From assembly GCA_041178545.1 (NCBI GenBank), contig JBEGVB010000141.1, forward strand, positions 1-5,841: 5,841 nucleotides of DNA, read 5' to 3'. The stretch comes from JBEATZ01 sp041178545. Lineage in GTDB: Bacteria; Planctomycetota; UBA1135; UBA2386. Shown here in pieces: positions 1 to 5,652 of the stretch. Under the pieces are notes generated by a model. It was not told where the DNA came from and searched no databases. It saw nothing but the letters and a program-made list of their open reading frames with translations. Made by a program: the position numbers and the translations under genes. Positions within the stretch are counted from its first letter, which is position 1, and every line of letters starts with the position of its first letter.

Positions 1-1
1 C

Positions 2-1405
2 TCGCCCCTCACGGTCAACTTCACCGACAGCAGTTTCACCTCCACGCCAGGCGGCATCACGTCGTGGGCGTGGGACTTCAACGGCGACGGCACCACCGAC
101 TCGACCCTGCAGAACCCGACGCACGTGTTCGGCTGCGGCACCTCCACCGTGTCGCTCACCGTCACCGACGGCGTGTTCCCGTCCAACACGCTCACGCGCA
201 CCGGCTACGTCGAGACGGACATCGTCACGCCCAGGTTCTCGTACGCGCTCCTGAGTGCCGGCGTCCTGCAGTTCACCGACACGTCGGTGCCCACGCCCAC
301 CAGCTGGGCCTGGGACCTCAACGGGGACAGCATCACCGACTCGACGCTGCAGAACCCGGTGTTCGCCTACCCGACGGGTTGCAACTCCGTCAACGTGAGC
401 CTGACCGTCAGCCGCAACTGCCGCGGCCCGTACACGGTTGCACGCCCTGTCGTGACCTCGAACTCGCTCACGACCACGGCGGCTGGCGGCAACGGCACGT
501 CGAGCACCACGATCGTCGGCAACCTGTTCGATGTGCAGGTCACCAACCCCGCTGGCATCAACGTGTGCGCCCTCGAGGTGCGTCCCTACTCGGTCACGAC
601 AGCGTTCAACCTCGAGCTGTACGTCGCGCCTGACACCTACGTGGGCAAGCAGACGGTCCCCGGCGCATGGCGCCTCGTTGCCACCGGCAGCGGCGTGTCC
701 GGCGGCGGCACCTCGACCACCAGCACGAACGTGTTGGTGCCGCTGAGCAACAGCGTCTACCTCGCGCCCGGCAACCAAGCCCTTGCCGTCATGCTGCGGC
801 CCGCTGCAGGCGGCAGCATGTTCATCGCCTACAGCAACGGGCCGCTCGGGCCGTTCAGCAACGGCGACCTGACCGTGTGCCCCAACCCGACCACGGCCCC
901 GGGCCAGTCGATGACGACGCTGTTCACCGCTGCTGGCATCGCCAGCCGCGTGTGGAACGGCGTCATCCACTACTCGCCGGTCAACACCACCGGAGAGGCC
1001 GGCTACGGCTTCTTCGGTCCGGGCTGCAACGGCACGCTGGGCACCAGCACGCTCACCGCCACCAACCTGCCCAGGCTCGGCCAGTCGCTGGGCGTGACCG
1101 TGGCCAACATGCCCGCATCCGCAGGCATCATGAACCTCGGCCTGAGCCGCACGGCCTCGGTCTTCGGTCCGCTGCCGCTCGACCTGGCTGCCTTCGGCGC
1201 TCCGGGCTGCACCGCCCGCGTGAGTGCGGACGTGTCGACCCTGATCGCCGGCACCGGTTCCCAGGCGACGTTCACCCTCGCGATCCCCAACACAGTGGGG
1301 CTCATCGGGTTGCCCTTCTACAACCAGTGCTTCGTGATCGACCCCACGGCCAACCTGCTGGGCGGCATCCTCTCGGACGCGGCCGCAGGCATCCTGGGCA
1401 ACTGA
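2..1405 (+). CDS. PKD-repeat secreted surface protein, 3' part (5' end outside window)
   Basis: The frame is open from the left edge to TGA 1403-1405, giving 467 visible residues; the true start lies upstream. Two tandem PKD-like domains are visible, roughly residues 1-71 and 72-152, each with a W-A-W-D-[FL]-N-G-D core (W22 and W102) followed by T-D-S-T-L-Q-N-P. The N-G-D-G/N-G-D loops resemble calcium-binding loops. Residues 153-333 form a Ser/Thr/Gly-rich, beta-looking region I do not recognise. Residues 334-467 form a C-terminal domain with the landmarks GPGCNGTLG, APGCTARVS and FYNQCFVID, ending in LLGGILSDAAAGILGN; I know this style from extracellular proteins of Planctomycetota (recalled, not searched). 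No membrane anchor is visible. The likely role is an extracellular or cell-surface protein with PKD domains as spacers or binding modules. Substrate and exact role are unknown. Confidence 0.85.
   Translation, partial: SPLTVNFTDSSFTSTPGGITSWAWDFNGDGTTDSTLQNPTHVFGCGTSTVSLTVTDGVFPSNTLTRTGYVETDIVTPRFSYALLSAGVLQFTDTSVPTPTSWAWDLNGDSITDSTLQNPVFAYPTGCNSVNVSLTVSRNCRGPYTVARPVVTSNSLTTTAAGGNGTSSTTIVGNLFDVQVTNPAGINVCALEVRPYSVTTAFNLELYVAPDTYVGKQTVPGAWRLVATGSGVSGGGTSTTSTNVLVPLSNSVYLAPGNQALAVMLRPAAGGSMFIAYSNGPLGPFSNGDLTVCPNPTTAPGQSMTTLFTAAGIASRVWNGVIHYSPVNTTGEAGYGFFGPGCNGTLGTSTLTATNLPRLGQSLGVTVANMPASAGIMNLGLSRTASVFGPLPLDLAAFGAPGCTARVSADVSTLIAGTGSQATFTLAIPNTVGLIGLPFYNQCFVIDPTANLLGGILSDAAAGILGN
65..358 (+). 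repeat. Tandem PKD repeat visible at DNA level (period 240 bp)
   Basis: Bases 95-118 and 335-358 match at 23 of 24 positions, encoding T-D-S-T-L-Q-N-P twice. The preceding W-A-W-D segments (from 65 and from 305) also align at DNA level. The constant 240-bp offset equals an 80-residue PKD unit. This indicates internal domain duplication, with the core loop most conserved. Confidence 0.75.
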
Positions 1406-1416
1406 CCCCGAACCGT

Positions 1417-1444
1417 GCCGCCGCCCGCCGACGCAGGCGGCGGC
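1417..1444 (+). terminator. GC-rich 9-bp hairpin after the PKD gene
   Basis: GCCGCCGCC (1417-1425) and GGCGGCGGC (1436-1444) are perfectly complementary, with a 10-nt loop. The hairpin lies 11 bp after the TGA of the PKD gene and before the Shine-Dalgarno of the kinase. No T tract follows, so it would be a non-canonical intrinsic terminator or an mRNA 3'-end stabiliser. Confidence 0.5.
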
Positions 1445-1471
1445 CCATGGCGCGCTGCGTGCCGAGCCCGT

Positions 1472-1476
1472 AGGAG
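1472..1476 (+). promoter_or_regulatory. Ribosome binding site that sets the kinase start
   Basis: AGGAG ends 10 nt before ATG 1487. The same frame is open back to a GTG at 1415, but the extra 24 residues would be Pro/Gly/Arg-rich, would be encoded through the hairpin at 1417-1444, and would precede the conserved beta strand that opens all ROK proteins. The ATG is therefore preferred. Confidence 0.7.
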
Positions 1477-1486
1477 TACGGGTCCC

Positions 1487-2182
1487 ATGCAACGCCGCAT
1501 CCTCGCCGTCGACATCGGAGGCACGCACCTCAAGGCCTCGGTCCTCGGTCCCGACGGCACCTTGCTGGTCGAGCCCGTGCGCGTCGACTCACCTGCCGAG
1601 GCTGCGCCTGCGGCGTTTGCAGCGGTGCTGGTCGGCATGGCCCACGGCCTGCCCGCCTTCGATGCCGTGTCGCTCGGTTTCCCGGGCGTGGTGCGCGACG
1701 GCACCGTGCGCACCGCCCCGCTGTTCCGGGACCCGTCGTGGGCCGGTTACGGGTTGTGTGCCGAGGTGCAACGGCTCACCGGCAAGCCGTGCCGCATGGC
1801 GAACGATGCCGACGTGCACGGGTTCGCGGTGGTGGAGGGTCGCGGGCTGGAGATGGTGGTGACCCTCGGCACCGGCTTCGGCAGTTCGCTCTACGAGCAC
1901 GGCAGGCTGTGCCCGCACCTGGAACTGGCGCACCACCCCTTCCTGGGCGGCCGGACCTACAACGAGTGCGTGGGGGAGGCGGCGCGCCGAGCCTGCGGCG
2001 ACGAGGAGTGGCTGCGCAGGGTGCACGAGGCGATCCGTGTCCTGCGCGTCCTCACCAACTTCGACCGTCTCCACGTGGGCGGTGGCAACGCGCGCTTGCT
2101 GCGTGGGCCGTTGCCCGCGGACGTGCGGGTCGTCGACAACGTGGCGGGGATCCTCGGCGGCGCCTGGCTGTGGCGCGATTGA
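1487..2182 (+). CDS. ROK-family sugar kinase, polyphosphate-glucokinase-like
   Basis: This 231-residue protein has the actin-fold sugar kinase layout of the ROK family. The N-terminal phosphate loop is D9-I-G-G-T-H-L-K16. N106-D-A-D109 corresponds to the ROK N-D-A-[NDS] motif carrying the catalytic aspartate. L127-G-T-G-F-G132 is the second phosphate-binding loop, E146-L-A-H-H150 is the counterpart of the sugar-contacting E-x-G-H motif, and G198-G-G-N-A202 is the adenosine loop. The family's zinc motif (CxCGxxGC) is absent, as it also is in polyphosphate glucokinases, and the protein is short like that branch. The expected reaction is phosphorylation of glucose or a related hexose in the cytoplasm. 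The phosphate donor (polyphosphate or ATP) cannot be read from sequence. It is flanked by hairpins on both sides and looks like its own transcription unit. Other ROK substrates such as N-acetylmannosamine or fructose are possible. Confidence 0.85.
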   Translation: MQRRILAVDIGGTHLKASVLGPDGTLLVEPVRVDSPAEAAPAAFAAVLVGMAHGLPAFDAVSLGFPGVVRDGTVRTAPLFRDPSWAGYGLCAEVQRLTGKPCRMANDADVHGFAVVEGRGLEMVVTLGTGFGSSLYEHGRLCPHLELAHHPFLGGRTYNECVGEAARRACGDEEWLRRVHEAIRVLRVLTNFDRLHVGGGNARLLRGPLPADVRVVDNVAGILGGAWLWRD

Positions 2183-2190
2183 GCAGGCGC

Positions 2191-2221
2191 GAGGCTCCGA
2201 TGCCACCGTGCAACGGGCCTC
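2191..2221 (+). terminator. Hairpin after the kinase gene
   Basis: GAGGC-(T)-CCG at 2191-2199 pairs with CGG-GCCTC at 2214-2221, leaving one bulged T. Inside the loop TGC can also pair with GCA across an A-A mismatch, so about 11 bp can form. It starts 8 bp after the kinase TGA. No T tract follows. Confidence 0.4.
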
Positions 2222-2407
2222 AAGCGTGTTCTCGGCAGGGGTCGATAGGAACCATCGTCCCGTGAACCACCGCAACCGACCCCGACCCGACCGCAGTGGT
2301 GAACGCCCCGGACCCGGGACTGGCGTCTCGTCGTCCCGCGCAGTCTGCTGCCCGACCGAGGCAGTTGCCGTGCAAGCCACCGAACCCAGCAGTTCGCGGT
2401 CCCGCGC

Positions 2408-2411
2408 AGGA
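2408..2411 (+). promoter_or_regulatory. Ribosome binding site that sets the glycosyltransferase start
   Basis: AGGA lies 7 nt before GTG 2419. The frame is open upstream to GTG 2296, but that would add 41 Pro/Arg/Ala-rich residues before the first strand of the GT2 fold. The same AGGA-N7-GTG arrangement begins the next gene (3434-3447). Confidence 0.55.
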
Positions 2412-2418
2412 CGGCTGC

Positions 2419-3396
2419 GTGGCTGAGCCGTTCATCTCCGTCGTGGTCCCCGTGCACAACGGGGCGACCACGATCGACCGGTGCCTGCAGGCCGCCACGT
2501 CCGTCGACTACCCCAACTTCGAGGTGGTGGTGGTGGACGACGGTTCCACCGACGGCACGGCAGAGATCGTGCGGCGCCACCGGGTGAAGCTCGTGCAGCT
2601 GAAGCCGAACCGCGGTGCCTCTGCCGCGCGCAACGCCGGCGTCGCCGCGGCGAGCGGCGAGTACGTGTTCTTCACCGACGACGACTGCGTCGTGCAGCGC
2701 GACACGCTGCGCAAGGCAGCGCGAGCCATCGCGGAGGAGGGGCGCGACTGCGTGATCGGCGGCACCTACACGCCGCTCGCGCACGACCACGGGCTCTACA
2801 ACTCCTTCCAGTCGGTCTTCATCCACTACAGCGAGACCAAGTACCGCGAGCCCGACTACATCGCGACCCATGCGATGTTGATCCCGCGGCAGATGTTCCT
2901 CGACAGCAAGCGCTTCGACGAAGGGTTCCTGCCCATCCTCGAGGATGTCGACTTCTGCCACCGCATGCGGCGCGAGGGCAAACGGCTGGTGATGCGGCCC
3001 GAACTCGTGGTGGGCCACATCTTCCAGTTCGATCTCTGGCGCTCGCTGCGCAACGCGTACCGCAAGAGCCGCTGGTGGGTGACGTACTCGCTCGCCAACA
3101 AGGACCTGCTCGCGGACTCCGGGACGGCCTCGGTCGAGCTCAAGACCAACGTCGTGCTGTGGCCGTTCACGGTGGCGGCACTCGCCCTCGCGGCCGTGCT
3201 GGGCGCCCAGCCTTGGGTGTGGGTCGCGGCAGCGCTGCTGCTGCTCAACCTGTCGGTGAGCCGCGGTCTCGTGGCAGCCTACATCCGGGCGCGCGGCGGA
3301 ATCGGCTTCACGTTCGGGGCGCTGCTCTACTACCTGTTCGTCTACCCGATCGCCGTCGGACTCGGCGGCCTGCGCGGACTGTTCGGACGGCGCTGA
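2419..3396 (+). CDS. Glycosyltransferase family 2 with C-terminal membrane helices
   Basis: From GTG 2419 the protein has 325 residues. It opens with the GT-A signature ISVVVPVHNG. D40-D-G-S-T-D-G46 is the nucleotide-sugar-binding loop, and the R-G-A-S-A-A-R-N-A-G segment follows. T86-D-D-D89 is the metal-binding DxD region, and E175-D-V-D-F179 is the ED-type acceptor/catalytic-base motif of GT2 enzymes. After the catalytic domain, about residues 245-320 contain two or three hydrophobic helices, so it is expected at the inner membrane with its active site in the cytoplasm. The role is transfer of a sugar to a lipid-linked or envelope glycan acceptor; donor and acceptor are unknown. Only 48 bp separate it from the next gene, so cotranscription is plausible. 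No polysaccharide cluster is visible here, so it may be an orphan. The family call is firm; the start codon less so. Confidence 0.9.
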   Translation: MAEPFISVVVPVHNGATTIDRCLQAATSVDYPNFEVVVVDDGSTDGTAEIVRRHRVKLVQLKPNRGASAARNAGVAAASGEYVFFTDDDCVVQRDTLRKAARAIAEEGRDCVIGGTYTPLAHDHGLYNSFQSVFIHYSETKYREPDYIATHAMLIPRQMFLDSKRFDEGFLPILEDVDFCHRMRREGKRLVMRPELVVGHIFQFDLWRSLRNAYRKSRWWVTYSLANKDLLADSGTASVELKTNVVLWPFTVAALALAAVLGAQPWVWVAAALLLLNLSVSRGLVAAYIRARGGIGFTFGALLYYLFVYPIAVGLGGLRGLFGRR

Positions 3397-3432
3397 ACCA
3401 GCGCAGCTTGCGGTCCCGACGGCCTGCTGCCT

Positions 3433-3438
3433 TAGGAT
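3433..3438 (+). promoter_or_regulatory. TAGGAT element: possible -10 box or Shine-Dalgarno before the barrel gene
   Basis: TAGGAT ends 6 nt before GTG 3445. It contains AGGA (3434-3437), a usable Shine-Dalgarno. Its TAnnnT form and its distance also fit a -10 box of a leaderless transcript beginning at the GTG. A weak -35-like TTGCGG lies about 19 nt upstream. Sequence alone cannot separate the two readings. Confidence 0.35.
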
Positions 3439-3444
3439 GCTGCC

Positions 3445-4494
3445 GTGAGCTGGAGCTACAGTGCCTTGCGCCGAGTCCCGTGGACCTTGGTCGGGCTGTT
3501 CGCGCTCGCGCCCGAGCTGCCGGCGCAGGACCTCTACCCACCGCCGCGCTACACGGTGTTGTCCGACGCACCATGGCACGCAGGCGCTGGCATGAGCCTG
3601 TTGCCCAACGTGGGCCTGACCACGGCCTTCGGCAAGGTGGTCTCGGGTGATGCAGCCGGCTGGTGGGGCGTGGACTTCCAGCTCGACGTGCAGCCCATCG
3701 ACGACAAGTCGGTGGTGGACGACGGCAACCCCGAGGCTGGCGACTTCTACTCCATGCGGCTCGGCCTGGAACATGCAGAGCCCTTCGGTGAGTTCACCCA
3801 GTTCCACGCGCGAGGTGGCCTGGCTTGGTTCGACGCGGATGGTGACCCCAACTGGGTCGGTGCCCCGGGCGATTGGTACGGCATCCATGGCGGGATCGGG
3901 TTCACCACCGAGGTTGCAGGGGCATGGTCCGTGGGGCCGGGGCTCTCGCTGCTGCTGGTGAACAACCCCGATGCCGACGAGACGGATGTCGTGCCGATGT
4001 TCCAGTGGACGGCACGCAGGTGGTTCGGCCGCTCGCCGTCGCGGCAGCCGCGGGCAAAGCACCCCGTGTTCGAGGCCGCGGCGCGCGTGGGCTACGTGGA
4101 CGACCCTGCCTTGGGGTTCGCAGCCGGCCAGGTGCTCTCCCACACGGAGTCGAGGGCCACCAGCTTCGAGCTCGACACCGTGCTCACGGACCCCGGCAGC
4201 GGCGACCTCGCACGCCTTGGCGGCAGCTTCAAGGTGCGGTGGTGGCCGGACCACCGTTCGCACCCGGTCCTGCGCCTCGGCGTCGTGTGGCTGCGCACGA
4301 CGGCACCCACCCCATCGCTCGAGACGGAAGGTGACTACGTCGGGCTCGACGCCAACTTCGGGTGGGAGTTCGACCTCGGCGACACGTGGTTCACGGGGCC
4401 GTCGGTGGGTGCTGCGGTGCTGGCACTGGAGGGTGAGGTCGAGGACCTCACCGTGCTCCCGCAGGCCAGCTGGTACCTGGGCAAGCGCTTCTAG
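3445..4494 (+). CDS. Putative outer-membrane beta-barrel protein with two homologous halves
   Basis: This 349-residue protein starts at GTG 3445. It has a signal peptide: arginines near the N terminus (R9, R10), a hydrophobic stretch WTLVGLFALAP, and probable cleavage after P-A-Q at about residue 28. The mature part alternates aromatic and polar residues in short strands separated by Asp/Gly/Pro-rich turns. It ends in K-R-F, and a C-terminal aromatic residue is typical of outer-membrane barrels. The halves 44-196 and 205-349 align: D77-F-Q-L-D81 with S240-F-E-L-D244, G-D-W-Y-G-I (D143) with G-D-Y-V-G-L (D297), and R-R-W-F with G-K-R-F. No known family is recognised, so pore or structural function cannot be assigned. 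It converges on the minus-strand selenoprotein gene with 21 bp between stop codons. A soluble periplasmic beta protein remains possible. Confidence 0.75.
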   Translation: MSWSYSALRRVPWTLVGLFALAPELPAQDLYPPPRYTVLSDAPWHAGAGMSLLPNVGLTTAFGKVVSGDAAGWWGVDFQLDVQPIDDKSVVDDGNPEAGDFYSMRLGLEHAEPFGEFTQFHARGGLAWFDADGDPNWVGAPGDWYGIHGGIGFTTEVAGAWSVGPGLSLLLVNNPDADETDVVPMFQWTARRWFGRSPSRQPRAKHPVFEAAARVGYVDDPALGFAAGQVLSHTESRATSFELDTVLTDPGSGDLARLGGSFKVRWWPDHRSHPVLRLGVVWLRTTAPTPSLETEGDYVGLDANFGWEFDLGDTWFTGPSVGAAVLALEGEVEDLTVLPQASWYLGKRF

Positions 4495-4507
4495 CCGCGC
4501 CGCGCGC

Positions 4508-4525
4508 GGACGGCATCAGCCGTCC
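4508..4525. terminator. Hairpin between convergent genes (possible bidirectional terminator)
   Basis: GGACGGC (4508-4514) and GCCGTCC (4519-4525) form a perfect 7-bp stem with loop ATCA. The hairpin lies between the TAG of the barrel gene (4492-4494) and the end of the minus-strand gene, whose TGA stop (4516-4518) sits in the loop. Being symmetric, it could act on both transcripts. No clear T tract follows on either strand. Confidence 0.5.
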
Positions 4526-5520
4526 TTGCGCATCTGCTCTGCAAGCGTCTTCGCGCGCGCAGCTTCCTTGGTGTCCTTGAGCACGCCGTTCGACAGGCCG
4601 TCGAGGGCACTGATCGCCTCCTTGGTCTTGCCGGCGGCGGCGAGCTTGAGCGCGTCGGCGATCTTCTGGCCGGCTTCCAGCTCCTTCTTCCGGGCAGGAT
4701 CCTTGGCGATCTCCGTGGCCGCGGCATCGGCTGCCTTGCCGGCTTCGTGGTTGCGGAACGCGGCGGACACGCGCTTCCACGCGCCCTGCGCGTCAAACCA
4801 ACGTTCTTCGGTGGCAGCGGTCTGGGCGTCCTGCTGGGCCGCGGCCAGCGTCGCCTCGACCTCGGCCTTGGCGGCCTCGAGCGGGGCGCGATCGGCCTCG
4901 GCCACGCCGCTGCCGGCGAGGGCCGCAGCCAGCGCCTTGTGGGCGTCGCCGAGGTCGCCCTTGGCGAGCTGCTTGGCGATGGCGGCGTACTTCTTGGGCA
5001 ACTCGAGCTCGAGCACGAGCTTGCCGTCGCCGCTGCCGACCACGGCACCCTTGATGTGCTCCTCGACGATCTCGTCGGTCAGGCGCGAGGGGTGGCCCTT
5101 CCACACGAGCACGCCCTTCGGGTTGACGAGGGCTGCAGACGGGTAGCCGCTGAAGCCATAGGCCTCCATGGACTTGCCACTCGTCTCGTAGGCGACCGCC
5201 ATCTTGGCGCCGGTCTCCTCCATGTACTTTGCGGTGGGACCCTCGGGCTCGCTGGTGACGCCGACTGCGACGAAGCCCTTCTTGCCGTACTTCTCAACCA
5301 ACTGGTTGAGATGGGGGACGCCCCCCTTGCAGGGCCCTCACCAGTACGCGAAGTACTCCAGCAGGACCAGCTTGCCGCGGGTCTCCGCGAGGGACTTCAT
5401 CTTGGTGAAGCCGAGGGTCTTGGCCTCGGGCAGCACGGCCTTCTGGCCGACCTCGATCTGGGCGAGAACAGGCCCTGAGAACAGGGCCACGAGTGCGAGC
5501 GGTGCGACGAGACGAAGCAT
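4516..5520 (-). CDS. Thioredoxin/TlpA-like selenoprotein (in-frame UGA read as Sec), helical C-terminal tail
   Basis: Read through one UGA, the gene encodes 334 residues from ATG 5518-5520 to TGA 4516-4518. Residues 1-20 are a signal peptide (MLRLVAPLALVALF..., cleavage near V-L-A/Q), so the product is exported. Residues 22-160 form a thioredoxin-fold redoxin domain. K-L-V-L-L-E-Y-F-A-Y-W60 is the strand before the active site, then U61-G-P-C64 replaces C-G-P-C, followed by K-G-G-V-P-H-L-N-Q-L. G-Y-P127-S carries the likely cis-proline, and N-P-K-G-V-L-V-W-K-G is the TlpA-style final hairpin. Residues 165-334 are Ala/Lys/Glu-rich and helical, possibly TPR-like, without recognised motif. The expected role is periplasmic thiol-disulfide or peroxide chemistry using a selenolate; the partner is unknown. 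Both parts share one frame, so this is not a frameshift. Alternatives are a nonsense mutation or a sequencing error at a TGC codon; the hairpins after the UGA favour selenocysteine. Confidence 0.8.
5293..5310 (-). promoter_or_regulatory. Second SECIS-candidate hairpin, perfect 7-bp stem
   Basis: In the mRNA, CUCAACC (5310-5304) and GGUUGAG (5299-5293) form a perfect 7-bp stem with loop AGUU. The loop begins 34 nt after the UGA and has G in its second position, which fits the bacterial SECIS rule of a G in the first two loop bases at about 16-37 nt. It includes UUG GUU, codons rare in this gene. It could be the SECIS itself or a supporting or pausing structure below hairpin 1. Confidence 0.5.
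5313..5326 (-). promoter_or_regulatory. Candidate bacterial SECIS hairpin, upper stem-loop
   Basis: In the mRNA, GGGGG (5326-5322) pairs with CCCCC (5317-5313) around loop GCGU, starting 11 nt after the UGA. That is the UGA-to-upper-stem spacing known for the E. coli fdhF SECIS. The loop's first base is G (5321), as the bacterial SECIS consensus asks. The element lies inside the coding sequence, as bacterial SECIS elements do. A competing small hairpin (CCCU with AGGG, 5334-5324) could form instead, so folding should be calculated. Confidence 0.55.
5338..5340 (-). other. In-frame UGA, probable selenocysteine codon (Sec61)
   Basis: The codons around it read TAC TGG TGA GGG CCC TGC, that is Y-W-U-G-P-C. 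The TGA takes the place of the first cysteine of the thioredoxin redox motif, the site where selenocysteine replaces cysteine in known UxxC redox proteins. UGA also ends this gene and several neighbours, so general reassignment of UGA is not the explanation. Confidence 0.8.
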
Positions 5521-5525
5521 CAGGT

Positions 5526-5532
5526 CCTCCTC
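5526..5532 (-). promoter_or_regulatory. Strong ribosome binding site of the selenoprotein gene
   Basis: GAGGAGG on the minus strand lies 5 nt before ATG 5520. Together with the signal peptide, it shows that translation begins upstream of the UGA. No comparable site precedes any codon just after the UGA. Confidence 0.8.
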
Positions 5533-5608
5533 GAGACTTTCCGAGGGTGGCTGATGCTAGTCGCAACCTGTCGCCACGCCATGCGCACACCGACCCGGTC
5601 CCCCAGGT

Positions 5609-5631
5609 TGCGTGCTTGGGACAAGCGCGCA
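5609..5631 (-). terminator. 10-bp hairpin after the small membrane protein gene
   Basis: TGCGTGCTTG (5609-5618) pairs with CAAGCGCGCA (5622-5631) around loop GGA, with one G-U type pair. It lies 21 bp past the stop at 5653 on the minus strand and about 90 bp before the selenoprotein start. It probably ends the upstream operon. No T tract follows. A role as an inverted-repeat operator for the selenoprotein gene is an alternative. Confidence 0.45.
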
Positions 5632-5652
5632 CCCAGCGGGACGGGGTGCGGG

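Larger units (their letters stand above)
5521..5652 (-). promoter_or_regulatory. Intergenic region presumed to carry the selenoprotein promoter
   Basis: The 132 bp between the small membrane protein gene and the selenoprotein gene hold the hairpin at 5609-5631 and the Shine-Dalgarno at 5526-5532. A weak -10-like TAGCAT (minus strand, 5555-5560) is present, but no convincing -35 box. The gene probably has its own promoter here; the exact site cannot be fixed from sequence. Confidence 0.3.

Noticed and set aside
1415..1486. GTG 1415 as the kinase start
   Set aside because: It would add 24 low-complexity residues translated through a GC hairpin; ATG 1487 has a Shine-Dalgarno and starts directly before the conserved first strand.
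2262..2426. A 54-codon frame from GTG 2262 that overlaps the glycosyltransferase start
   Set aside because: Arg/Pro/Ser-rich composition with no hydrophobic core or motif and no clear ribosome binding site; kept only as a remote leader-peptide possibility.
1957..4263. A 768-codon open frame on the minus strand
   Set aside because: It runs antisense across the kinase, glycosyltransferase and barrel genes, has His/Arg/Pro/Gln-rich composition without any motif, and reflects the lack of stops opposite GC-biased codons.
4516..5301. A separate thioredoxin gene starting at TTG 5301
   Set aside because: It would begin inside helix 1 of the thioredoxin fold, lose the redox motif and the signal peptide, and has no Shine-Dalgarno before it.
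4516..5340. General reassignment of UGA to an amino acid (Trp or Gly code)
   Set aside because: UGA ends the PKD, kinase and glycosyltransferase genes here, and tryptophan at 61 would not restore the redox motif.
4747..5478. A 243-codon plus-strand frame opposite the selenoprotein gene
   Set aside because: It is the antisense shadow of that gene; the minus-strand reading has a signal peptide, thioredoxin motifs and a strong ribosome binding site.
5338..5520. Frameshifted pseudogene as the reason for the split
   Set aside because: Both pieces are in one frame with only one stop between them, and the fold is intact on both sides. A simple nonsense mutation is not excluded, but the stop falls precisely on the redox cysteine and is followed by SECIS-like hairpins.
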